Part shown: positions 1 to 6,368 of the stretch, in pieces
How the letters are laid out: the number at the start of each line of letters is the position of its first letter
Position numbering within the stretch: the first letter of the stretch is position 1
Assembly: GCA_016871475.1 (NCBI GenBank)
Contig: VHDG01000102.1
Coordinates: forward strand, 1-9,398
Length of the DNA: 9,398 bases
Source: Verrucomicrobiota bacterium
Lineage (GTDB): Bacteria > Verrucomicrobiota > Verrucomicrobiia > Limisphaerales > UBA11320
Direction of reading: 5' to 3'
The notes under the pieces: generated by a model
Database searches by the model: none
Seen by the model: only the letters and a program-made list of their open reading frames with translations
Told to the model about the DNA's origin: nothing
Program-made: the position numbers and the translations under genes

Positions 1-1
1 C

Positions 2-460
2 AAGCTGTCTCAAGCTTCCAATTTCCAGATCCGCCTCCCCGACGGGGTCTTGCAGGTGGAGGAGAGCGAGTTTCAACTCGTGCAGCGGAGCATCCCGGGA
101 TTGATACAGCCGGGGCTGGCAGACGGAATCGCTTTCACCGACAACGGCACAGCCCCGATCACCTCCAGCATACGATTCCTCAGTGGCACGGGAAATTTCA
201 CCACAGGTGAGGGAAGGAAACATTCATTCAATGGAGCCTCGCAGATAACCCCCACGATGCCGACGCCGGTAAGCATCCCGACGCAGGAGACAGTTGCCCT
301 GAGGGCGACCCTGCGCGGCATGGATGCAAATAACGACGGGAAACCGGATTCTGGCGGCGCCTTTGTGAATAATTTTACGGCGTTGGCCAGGGAAACCAGC
401 AGGCCGCTCCAGACCGAGTTGAGTCAATTGCCTCTCTCTCCCACGATCGGGGGGCAGTAA
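2..460 (+). CDS. C-terminal part of an unrecognised protein (5' end outside window)
   Basis: The frame is open from base 2 to the TAA at 458-460 and gives 152 residues. No start is convincing: a TTG at 50 is the first initiation-type codon, and the frame continues upstream of it, so the gene very probably begins outside the window. The visible part is rich in Ser, Thr, Gly and Pro, has no membrane segment, and reads like an extracytoplasmic beta-rich protein. One clear motif is DANNDGKPD (323-349), which has the D-x-N-x-D-G-x-x-D spacing of EF-hand, dockerin or thrombospondin-type Ca2+ loops, followed by the acidic/Gly-rich SGGAF. A single loop does not define a family. It could belong to a secreted adhesin, an enzyme or a pilin-like protein; I do not recognise it. 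It is convergent with the murA operon across a 90-base gap. Confidence 0.6.
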   Translation, partial: KLSQASNFQIRLPDGVLQVEESEFQLVQRSIPGLIQPGLADGIAFTDNGTAPITSSIRFLSGTGNFTTGEGRKHSFNGASQITPTMPTPVSIPTQETVALRATLRGMDANNDGKPDSGGAFVNNFTALARETSRPLQTELSQLPLSPTIGGQ

Positions 461-495
461 GGGAGCGCATCTCACTACTTTCGATTCGCATGCGT

Positions 496-510
496 CCCCG
501 TCCCCTCCCC
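496..510. repeat. C-rich tract (G-rich on the minus strand)
   Basis: Three runs of four C are separated by one or two bases (CCCCGTCCCCTCCCC), so the minus strand carries three G4 runs. Four runs are needed for a simple three-tetrad G-quadruplex, so a quadruplex is possible only with fewer tetrads or a distal G run. The tract lies in the convergent gap, directly left of the hexamer repeat. Confidence 0.5.
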
Positions 511-530
511 TCGTAATCGTAATCGTAATC
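511..530. repeat. Tandem hexamer repeat, (TCGTAA)3 plus TC
   Basis: Three perfect copies of the 6-base unit TCGTAA, followed by a partial TC, fill 511-530 in the convergent gap between the left-edge gene and the murA operon. The unit is not in a coding frame of either neighbour. It could be a simple slippage microsatellite or one copy of a dispersed intergenic motif. My impression that such hexamers are frequent between genes in Verrucomicrobiota is recollection and was not tested. No intrinsic terminator (stem plus T run) is visible in 461-550 on either strand. Confidence 0.8.
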
Positions 531-550
531 CCGGCTGGGCCTTCTGCGGC

Positions 551-958
551 TCAATTGAAAGTGCGTTCCATCAGCTTGAGTCGCTGTTGGAGAGGCGAGT
601 GGGGCGGAGTCCGGTCCTTGACCTCCGTGAACACACGCCGGGCCACGGCGGGGTCCTTCGACATCATCAGGACGGCGTAGTCCAGCTCGATGTGACCCAT
701 CCTTGGATCCAGAAGATGTTCGGTCCCTTTGTAATCCCTTAGAAAATCCCGCAATCCCAGGACACCTTTTGATTGTGCCGTCCGGTAGGTGCCTTCCAAT
801 GCCTGGCTCATCCCCTGAAGGTTGCTCCCATCGGTGATCTGCCGTATTTCCTTCTCCTTCAGATCCTTCGTCTGCTGCTGCTGGTCATAGAACTCCCAAA
901 GCCTGAAAACACCCAGCAGCACGCCTCCGATGATCAAGAGCCAGATGAACTGCTTCAT
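551..958 (-). CDS. Small membrane-anchored protein coupled to murA, unknown function
   Basis: This 135-residue protein has one N-terminal hydrophobic helix at about residues 4-20 (core IWLLIIGGVLLGVF), with a single Lys before it. A Gln/Lys/Glu-rich stretch follows (about 24-40, QQQQTKDLKEKE), which could form a short coiled coil, and then a soluble helical region to the end. The topology suggests an inner-membrane anchor, but which side the soluble part faces cannot be fixed. The ATG at 958-956 overlaps the murA stop as ATGA, so translation is very likely coupled and the protein is the third gene of a prmC-murA operon. The soluble part (about 50-130) alternates hydrophobic and charged residues as in a small helical-repeat domain, but I do not recognise a family. 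A role near peptidoglycan synthesis is inference from position only. Confidence 0.8.
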   Translation of the reverse strand: MKQFIWLLIIGGVLLGVFRLWEFYDQQQQTKDLKEKEIRQITDGSNLQGMSQALEGTYRTAQSKGVLGLRDFLRDYKGTEHLLDPRMGHIELDYAVLMMSKDPAVARRVFTEVKDRTPPHSPLQQRLKLMERTFN

Positions 959-2217
959 GTCTCCTTGATACGTTCTATCCGCGCCCCGAGCTTGCGGAGT
1001 TTCTCATCAATCTGCTCGTAGCCACGATCGATGTGATAAACGCGATTCACCACCGTGGTTCCGGAGGCCGCAAGTCCCGCGATGACCAACGCGGCGGATG
1101 CCCTCAAGTCACTCGCCATCACAGGGGCTCCGCTGAGCGGACGCCCCCCCTTCACGATCGCGCTGGGTCCCTCGATCGAGATATCAGCCCCAAGCCGTGC
1201 AAGCTCGCTCACATGCATGAAGCGGCTCTCAAACACTCTCTCTGTGATGATGCTGATCCCGGACGTGAGACACATCAAGACCATCATCTGGGCCTGGACA
1301 TCCGTGGGGAATCCCGAATAGGGGAGCGTGGTGACATCGATCGGGCGCAGCTTGCCTCCGCGCTTCACGGTCACGATGCGTCCCTTTCTTTCAACCCGCA
1401 CATTGGACTCACTGAGCTTGTCGAACACCGCGGAAAGATGGTCTGGCCGCGCCCCCCGCAAAGTCACCTCTCCTCCCGTGGCCGCTGCCGCAATCGCAAA
1501 GGTAGCCGCCTCGATCCGGTCGGGGATGACCTCGTGCTCCGCACCATGCAGGCGTGACACGCCGGCAATCTGGACCGTTGGACTTCCTGCACCCGTGATC
1601 CGGGCGCCCATGCTGTTCAGGAAGTCAGCGAGATCGATCACCTCAGGCTCGCAGGCGGCACTTTCAATCACCGTGATCCCATCCGCCAACGCCGCGGCCA
1701 TCATCACGTTGGCTGTTCCCAGGACCGTGGGTCCTGCGCGACCCCCCAGAAAAACCTCCGATCCCGCCAGCTTCGGAGCCTTGGCAGTCACGTACCCGTT
1801 CTGGACGGTAACTTTCGTCCCCAAAGCCTCCATGCCCTTCAGGTGAAGGTCCACCGGCCGAGCGCCAATCACGCATCCGCCCGGAAGAGAGACTTTCGCC
1901 TGCCGGAGACGGCCCAACAAGGGGCCCAGAATGCAGATGGATCCACGCATCTTTCGAATCAGATCGTAATCCCCGGCCCCCTGAATCTTTTTCGCGTGCA
2001 CCCGCAGGACATCCTTCTCGAACTCGACCTTCGCCCCAAGGGATTCAAGGATCTGACCCATGAAACGGACGTCGCTCAGGTTTGGCACGTGCCTGATGAC
2101 ACAGGGTTCGTCTGTTAGAAGTGTTGCCGCCATGATCGGCAGGACGGCGTTTTTGGCACCGGAAATCTGCACCTCACCCCGCAATGGGACTCCGCCCCGT
2201 ATCGATAAGCTGTCCAT
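955..2217 (-). CDS. murA: UDP-N-acetylglucosamine 1-carboxyvinyltransferase
   Basis: MurA transfers enolpyruvate from PEP to UDP-GlcNAc in the cytoplasm, the first committed step of peptidoglycan precursor synthesis, and is the target of fosfomycin. The 420-residue length matches the family. Visible signatures: SGAKNAVLP with the catalytic/substrate-binding Lys22-Asn23; Arg91 in KMRGSI; the loop LPGGCVIGARPVDLH with Cys115, the PEP- and fosfomycin-reactive residue, at the same number as in E. coli; GFPTDVQAQ with Asp306, equivalent to the E. coli active-site Asp305; and FESRFMHV (329-336) near the C-terminus. The retained Cys predicts a fosfomycin-sensitive active site, unlike Cys-to-Asp forms. 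The ATG lies 8 bases after the prmC stop, and the stop overlaps the next ATG, so the gene is the middle member of a tight operon. No strong ribosome-binding site precedes it, which also favours coupling to prmC translation. Confidence 0.97.
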   Translation of the reverse strand: MDSLSIRGGVPLRGEVQISGAKNAVLPIMAATLLTDEPCVIRHVPNLSDVRFMGQILESLGAKVEFEKDVLRVHAKKIQGAGDYDLIRKMRGSICILGPLLGRLRQAKVSLPGGCVIGARPVDLHLKGMEALGTKVTVQNGYVTAKAPKLAGSEVFLGGRAGPTVLGTANVMMAAALADGITVIESAACEPEVIDLADFLNSMGARITGAGSPTVQIAGVSRLHGAEHEVIPDRIEAATFAIAAAATGGEVTLRGARPDHLSAVFDKLSESNVRVERKGRIVTVKRGGKLRPIDVTTLPYSGFPTDVQAQMMVLMCLTSGISIITERVFESRFMHVSELARLGADISIEGPSAIVKGGRPLSGAPVMASDLRASAALVIAGLAASGTTVVNRVYHIDRGYEQIDEKLRKLGARIERIKET

Positions 2218-2225
2218 GTTTGATG

Positions 2226-3110
2226 TTAACCCGCCCGCACTTGTGATTCACGCCTCGCCACCACCACCCGCGGCTTCGAACTGTAGTCAGCGAGGGTGGG
2301 TTCGACAACCCAGTTTTGTGATTCAAGAATCTGTCTGACCGCCGGTTCCTGACCGTCACCAAATTCCATCGCGATGACCCCACCGGCTTTCAGCCAGGTC
2401 GCCGCCTCAGACGCCAGCAGCCGATAAAAGGTTAGCCCGTCCTTGCCCCCATCAAGCGCCATCCGGGGATCATGGTCTTTGACCTCCGGTTCCAAATTCT
2501 CGATCTCAAGGCTCGGTATATAGGGCGGGTTCGAAACAATGAGGTTGAATCGCAACTCTCCAGGCAAGGCAGCAAAGGAATCTCCGTGATGGAATCGTAT
2601 CCGGTCCGCCAGCCCGTGGCGCAGCGCGTTTCGTGACGCAAGCCCCAGGGCCGCCTGCGAGAGATCACAGGCATGCATCTCCACTCCGGGATTTTGGATC
2701 GCAAGGTATATCGCCAGGCAACCTGTCCCAGTTCCAAAGTCCAACGCGCGCATCGGCTCGTCCATGCCACCGTCCCCCGGGACGGCGAGATGCCTAAGGG
2801 CCGTGGACGCCAGCAGTTCAGTCTCCGGACGCGGGACCAGCGCATCACGGCTGGATTCAACCTCAAGACCCGCGAAATTGACCGAGCCGATGATGTGCTG
2901 AAGGGGTTCTCTCGCCCCCCGACGGACCACTTTGGATCTCAAGGCTCCAAGCTCGGTTTCCGACAGCTTCTGATCGTGGTTCAGGTAGAGCTTCAATCGA
3001 GGAATCCCAAGCTGGGCGGCGAGCAAGAGCTCCACTTGAAGACGCGGCGATTCCACGCCCTTTCCGGCGAGGAACTGCGAGCTTTTCTGGATGACCTCCA
3101 GGATGGTCAC
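2226..3110 (-). CDS. prmC: Peptide chain release factor N5-glutamine methyltransferase
   Basis: PrmC (HemK) methylates the Gln of the GGQ motif in release factors RF1/RF2 with S-adenosylmethionine, which improves translation termination. The 294-residue protein has the usual order: an N-terminal helical domain (about 1-75), the linker motif VPRPETE (92-98), the SAM-binding motif I DFGTGTG (124-130), the catalytic NPPY (194-197) followed by IP, and PRMALDGGKDG (215-225). Translation starts at a GTG (3110-3108) that gives the typical N-terminus (TILEVIQKSSQFLAGKGVESPRLQVE); no earlier start in this frame looks better and no clear Shine-Dalgarno sequence is seen. It heads the prmC-murA operon. 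In many bacteria prfA (RF1) lies directly upstream; here the upstream neighbour is the divergent htpG, so prfA must be elsewhere. A few C-terminal residues (about 287-294) extend beyond the core fold. Confidence 0.95.
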   Translation of the reverse strand: MTILEVIQKSSQFLAGKGVESPRLQVELLLAAQLGIPRLKLYLNHDQKLSETELGALRSKVVRRGAREPLQHIIGSVNFAGLEVESSRDALVPRPETELLASTALRHLAVPGDGGMDEPMRALDFGTGTGCLAIYLAIQNPGVEMHACDLSQAALGLASRNALRHGLADRIRFHHGDSFAALPGELRFNLIVSNPPYIPSLEIENLEPEVKDHDPRMALDGGKDGLTFYRLLASEAATWLKAGGVIAMEFGDGQEPAVRQILESQNWVVEPTLADYSSKPRVVVARRESQVRAG

Positions 3111-3150
3111 GGCACTTTTGGATCAATCACCACTCGGGTCGGGAAACAGC

Positions 3151-3307
3151 CTGCGCATGCCATCCACCCCCTGCTCGCGGAGGCCCATGCGCAGATGAGA
3201 CAGACCGCAGATCCCCCGGCGCGACCAAGGGGATCAGACTCTGCGCCTGCGAACCGCCCCGCAGGACCCGGTGGCTGACTGCTTTCAATCCGGGCAGTGG
3301 AACCACC
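3151..3307 (-). other. Intergenic block with three predicted hairpins, possible prmC leader
   Basis: Three inverted repeats stand in series between prmC and htpG. Hairpin A: CTGCGCATG (3151-3159) with CATGCGCAG (3186-3194), a perfect 9-bp stem with a 26-base loop. Hairpin B: GATCCCC (3210-3216) with GGGGATC (3229-3235), a perfect 7-bp stem with a 12-base loop, enclosed by CAGA (3201-3204) and TCTG (3240-3243). Hairpin C: ACTGC (3278-3282) with GCAGT (3294-3298), enclosed by GGTGG (3270-3274) and CCACC (3303-3307). No run of T follows any of them, so they do not look like intrinsic terminators. All lie upstream of the proposed htpG promoter, so if transcribed they would sit in the leftward prmC leader. 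GC-rich DNA makes short stems by chance, and no known riboswitch or ncRNA class is recognised. Confidence 0.35.
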
Positions 3308-3320
3308 CAGCCTGAATGAA

Positions 3321-3342
3321 GTCAAGGAAGCAACAGCTTGAC
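3321..3342. promoter_or_regulatory. Perfect dyad GTCAAG-N10-CTTGAC, candidate operator
   Basis: GTCAAG (3321-3326) and CTTGAC (3337-3342) form a perfect 6-bp inverted repeat with centre-to-centre spacing of 16 bases. The right half overlaps the proposed -35 of the htpG promoter, so a dimeric regulator bound here would compete with or contact RNA polymerase. The left half read on the minus strand is TTGACT, itself a -35-like sequence, but no good -10 follows at 16-18 bases on that strand. It is not the CIRCE element (TTAGCACTC-N9-GAGTGCTAA) used by HrcA. Confidence 0.3.
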
Positions 3343-3366
3343 GTACAGACTTCGCGTTCCTATTTC
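3337..3366 (+). promoter_or_regulatory. Candidate htpG promoter, heat-shock (sigma-32)-like
   Basis: TTGACG (3338-3343) and TATTTC (3361-3366) are separated by 17 bases, good housekeeping spacing. Read the other way, CTTGACG (3337-3343), 15 bases, then CCTATTT (3359-3365) resembles RpoH/sigma-32 promoters (CTTGAAA, 11-16 bases, a C-rich CCxATxT box), which would suit a chaperone gene. Transcription would begin near 3372-3374, leaving a leader of about 18 bases before the ATG at 3391 and excluding in-frame ATGs at 3316 and 3367 as starts. Whether this organism has a sigma-32 homologue cannot be seen here. Confidence 0.45.
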
Positions 3367-3390
3367 ATGCAGTCATTTTATTTCGAACCT

Positions 3391-5244
3391 ATGAGTCAAT
3401 CCGAGAAGCACGTCTTTCAAGCCGAGATTCAGCAGTTGCTGGACCTGGTGATCCACTCCCTTTACACCGACCGCGAAATCTTTGTTCGCGAGCTGATCTC
3501 CAACGCGGCTGATGCATGTGAGAAGCTCCGTTACCTCCAGACCTCAGGGCAGCCCGTTCTGCAACCGGATGTCGCCCCCGTCATCCAGATCCAGACCGAT
3601 GAGGCTGCGGGGACCGTAACCCTCTCCGACACGGGCATTGGGATGTCGCGCGCAGAACTGGTGGAGAACCTGGGCACCATCGCTCATTCAGGAACGAAGG
3701 CCTTCGTGAAACAACTGGCCGAGGCGAAACAAGGCCAGGCATCGCTGATCGGTCAGTTCGGGGTCGGGTTCTACTCGGCGTTCATGGCAGCACGGAAAGT
3801 CTCCGTGGTCTCACGATCTGCCTCCCCGGATGGAACAGCTTCCGAATGGGTCAGCGAGGGAGCCGGCGGATACGAGCTCCGCGACAACGATTCCACACAA
3901 CGCGGCACCCGCATCACTCTGGAGCTCAAGGACGACGCAAAGCACTTTTCCAAAGAGTCCGAGCTGGAGCGGATCATCAAGCGTTACTCCAGTTTCGTCC
4001 CCGTGCCCATCGAGTTGAACGGTCGCCGGCTGAACACCCTCCAGGCCTTGTGGACCCGGAGCAAGAGCGAGATCAAGGACGAGGAATACAACGAATTCTA
4101 TCAGTACATCGGCCATGATCATCAGCCTCCGCTGCTGCGGCTCCACTTCAACGCGGATGCCCCGCTCTCCATCCAATCCCTGCTCTTTGTCCCCCAGTCG
4201 AACATCGAGACCATGGGTCTCGGGCGGGTCGAGTCCGAGGTGAATCTCTACTGCAAGAAGGTTCTCATCCAGTCCAAGGCCAAGCACCTGCTGCCGGAAT
4301 GGCTGCGCTTTCTCAAGGGAGTCGTGGATAGCGAAGATCTGCCTTTGAACATCAGTCGCGAAACGATGCAAGACTCCGCGCTGATGCAGAAGCTCAACAA
4401 GGTGCTCGCCTCCCGCTTTCTCAAGCACCTCGACGAAACCTCGGAGAAGGATCCGTCCACGTACGAAAAGTTCTATTCGGAGCACGGCCGCTTCCTCAAG
4501 GAAGGCGTGATCACCGACTTCTCGCATCGCGAGGCGTTGTCCAGGCTCCTGCGGTTCGCCTCCTCAAGCCTCGATGCAGGAAAGAAAACCTCCTTCGCCG
4601 ATTACGTGAAACGGATGCCGGCGGACCAGAAGGAGATCTATTGCCTCCTGGCTCCGAGCCGCGAAGCCGCGCTCGCCAGCCCCCACTTCGAGGTCTTCGC
4701 AGCCCGGAAGTATGAAGTGCTTTTCCTGCACGAACCCATCGATGAGTTCGTCGTGGAGCATCTGGGCAGCTTCGAAGGGAAGGATCTAAAACTCGCCGAG
4801 AAAGCCAGCCTCGATCTCGCTGACAGCCCGGCATCCACGCTCAGCGAGGAGCAGTCCGCCGGACTTTCCTCATGGATCAAGGCGACCTTTGGCGATCGCG
4901 TGAATGAAGTCCGCGTTTCCAAACGTCTGGTCGGCAGCCCGGCTGTCGCCCTCGACAGCGATCCCTACATGACGTCGTCCATGAGACGATTGATGCGAGC
5001 TTCGCGGAAGGACGGGGACAGCGAGGTCGGGTCACCCAGGTGCGATTTCGAGATCAACCCCGCGCACGACCTCGTCAGCCGGCTTGAAAACTTGCGTCAT
5101 AAGGATGCCGCACTGGCGGCGAAGGTCGCCGAGCAACTGTATGACAATGCCCGGGCTGCAGCCGGCCTGCTGGAGGATCCGCGGGAGCTGTTGAAGCGAT
5201 CCAACGAGCTTCTCGCCGAGCTCCTCGCTTCGAAGCAGTCCTAG
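3391..5244 (+). CDS. htpG: Molecular chaperone HtpG (bacterial Hsp90)
   Basis: HtpG is the cytosolic ATP-dependent Hsp90 homodimer that remodels client proteins with DnaK. I start it at the ATG at 3391 (617 residues, MSQSEKHVFQAEIQQLL); the frame is open to 3316, but the extra 25 residues have no family counterpart and would cover the promoter. GHKL ATPase signatures: ELISNAADA (34-42, with Glu34 and Asn38), DTGIGM (80-85), GQFGVGFYSAF (121-131) and GTRITLEL (172-179). The middle domain shows WTRSKSEIKDEEYNEFY (221-237) and LNISRETMQ with the conserved ATP-contacting Arg323. The C-terminal dimerisation domain is complete and lacks the eukaryotic MEEVD tail, as expected. No Shine-Dalgarno sequence is seen. 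The gene is divergent from prmC, and its TAG stop overlaps the stop of the convergent carbonic anhydrase gene. Length is close to the usual ~620-640 residues. Confidence 0.97.
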   Translation: MSQSEKHVFQAEIQQLLDLVIHSLYTDREIFVRELISNAADACEKLRYLQTSGQPVLQPDVAPVIQIQTDEAAGTVTLSDTGIGMSRAELVENLGTIAHSGTKAFVKQLAEAKQGQASLIGQFGVGFYSAFMAARKVSVVSRSASPDGTASEWVSEGAGGYELRDNDSTQRGTRITLELKDDAKHFSKESELERIIKRYSSFVPVPIELNGRRLNTLQALWTRSKSEIKDEEYNEFYQYIGHDHQPPLLRLHFNADAPLSIQSLLFVPQSNIETMGLGRVESEVNLYCKKVLIQSKAKHLLPEWLRFLKGVVDSEDLPLNISRETMQDSALMQKLNKVLASRFLKHLDETSEKDPSTYEKFYSEHGRFLKEGVITDFSHREALSRLLRFASSSLDAGKKTSFADYVKRMPADQKEIYCLLAPSREAALASPHFEVFAARKYEVLFLHEPIDEFVVEHLGSFEGKDLKLAEKASLDLADSPASTLSEEQSAGLSSWIKATFGDRVNEVRVSKRLVGSPAVALDSDPYMTSSMRRLMRASRKDGDSEVGSPRCDFEINPAHDLVSRLENLRHKDAALAAKVAEQLYDNARAAAGLLEDPRELLKRSNELLAELLASKQS

Positions 5245-6290
5245 TGATGGCCGGGGGCGGCAGGCTCAGGCGCCTTCCTGCCACGGGCTTTCACGTCGTG
5301 GGATGGGAGCAAGGATGCCGGATAACCTCCACTTGAACCTGGGGCGGGATGTGCGCTCCCGTGGTTGCCATGGCCCGTTCCCTGTGCGGATGGGGTGGCC
5401 TCGTGGCCGCTGTGATCCGCGTGGGCTTCGCCGTGCCCTGCGGTCTGTGGAGTGACCGGACGAGCTGGCTGAGCTGCGGCAGCGGAAGCCAAAGCTGCCG
5501 CCTTCTCTGCCGTATCTGCGCTCGCGATCAGCTCGCTTTCCCTCGGATGCGATCCCAACCAGGTGATCGCTCCTTTCTCGAGATCATAAATCCCACCCAC
5601 GACTTGAAGGGATCCATCCTTCACCGCCGCCCGGAGCACGCTGCTCTCCTTCACCACCACTTCGATCTGCTGCCAGACGTTGGCTTGGATGGATGCGCTC
5701 AGAAGCCGATCCGGATGGGTCCCGGCAGCACGAGCTTTCGTGACGGCCGGCTGAATCCTCCTCACCAGCGATGGAAGATGTCCGTGTAACTCGCCCCCCT
5801 GACATGCCGCGCTGACGGCTCCGCAGCCGGTGTGTCCCAGGACCACCAGAAGAGGAGTTCCAAGGTGCGTAACCCCATACTCGATGGTTCCCAACTGCGT
5901 GTCGTCAGCCACATTTCCCGCGACCCGAACCACGAAAAGCTCGCCGATCCCGCGGTCAAAGATGACTTCGACGGGGCTTCGGGAATCCGAACAAGCGAGG
6001 ATGGTGGCGAACGGCTTCTGGCCTTCGGCCACAGTGATGCTACGTCGATCCGCATCCTGGTTGGGATGCCGGGGCTGTCCGGTGACATAGCGATGGTTCC
6101 CCTCCTTGAGCAGCGCCAGGGATGCCTCACGGATCAGGGTAAGGGTCTGATCAGCGCTCTTGCGGACCGCGGCAGGTGATTGAGCGGCAGCCCCCAGGCC
6201 GGAATCCGCTCTCAGTGCCAGACTCCCAAGCAGGCTGTACGCAACGCACGCGGTGAAACCACTCCTAAAAACTCGGAAAACTCCGTTCAT
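5241..6290 (-). CDS. Exported beta-class carbonic anhydrase with His-rich tail
   Basis: Beta-carbonic anhydrases interconvert CO2 and bicarbonate at a Zn site. Numbered from the ATG at 6290 (349 residues), the Zn ligands and catalytic dyad are present: CSDSR (Cys100, Asp102, Arg104) and HTGCGAV (His153, Cys156). Other family blocks are FVVRVAGNVAD and GGIYDLEKG. A TTG two codons upstream is an alternative start. The N-terminus (about 1-28: Arg residues, then TACVAYSLLGSLALRA, then small residues) looks like a Sec signal peptide, so the enzyme is probably periplasmic. After the catalytic domain (to about residue 260) come an Ala/Pro-rich linker and a tail with His at 286, 290, 293, 296, 307, 310, 314, 331, 348 and 349, mostly in Gly-His contexts, suggesting Zn or other metal binding. 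The gene is convergent with htpG and 78 bases downstream of the methyltransferase-like gene. Confidence 0.93.
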   Translation of the reverse strand: MNGVFRVFRSGFTACVAYSLLGSLALRADSGLGAAAQSPAAVRKSADQTLTLIREASLALLKEGNHRYVTGQPRHPNQDADRRSITVAEGQKPFATILACSDSRSPVEVIFDRGIGELFVVRVAGNVADDTQLGTIEYGVTHLGTPLLVVLGHTGCGAVSAACQGGELHGHLPSLVRRIQPAVTKARAAGTHPDRLLSASIQANVWQQIEVVVKESSVLRAAVKDGSLQVVGGIYDLEKGAITWLGSHPRESELIASADTAEKAAALASAAAAQPARPVTPQTAGHGEAHADHSGHEATPSAQGTGHGNHGSAHPAPGSSGGYPASLLPSHDVKARGRKAPEPAAPGHH

Positions 6291-6299
6291 AAACAAAAG

Positions 6300-6327
6300 A
6301 TGGTAATAGCCCCGGCCGTGTTCTCAA
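6300..6327 (-). promoter_or_regulatory. Weak candidate promoter for the carbonic anhydrase gene
   Basis: On the minus strand TTGAGA (6327-6322) and TACCAT (6305-6300) are 16 bases apart. These match TTGACA at 5 of 6 and TATAAT at 4 of 6 positions. Transcription would start within a few bases of the ATG at 6290, giving a leaderless or nearly leaderless mRNA, consistent with no Shine-Dalgarno sequence. Read-through from the upstream methyltransferase-like gene is an equally good explanation. Confidence 0.25.
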
Positions 6328-6368
6328 AAACCCAGGCCCCTCTTCCATCGGCACTTCCCCGGCCAAGC

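Noticed and set aside
3121..3186. A 21-codon minus-strand ORF before prmC (MGLREQGVDGMRRLFPDPSGD)
   Set aside because: The peptide looks protein-like and could be a leader peptide or gene remnant, but it is very short, has no ribosome-binding site, and a stop lies only about 16 codons upstream of its ATG in the same frame.
3107..3325. A 72-codon minus-strand frame whose TGA overlaps the prmC GTG (GTGA)
   Set aside because: It starts at a TTG inside the proposed htpG promoter, its composition is Ala/Gly/Arg/Ser as expected from GC-rich non-coding DNA, and it crosses all three hairpins. The overlap alone is not enough.
3811..4527. Long minus-strand open frame (238 codons) inside htpG
   Set aside because: It is an antisense shadow of the strongly conserved htpG coding sequence, caused by codon bias in GC-rich DNA; it has no domain of its own.
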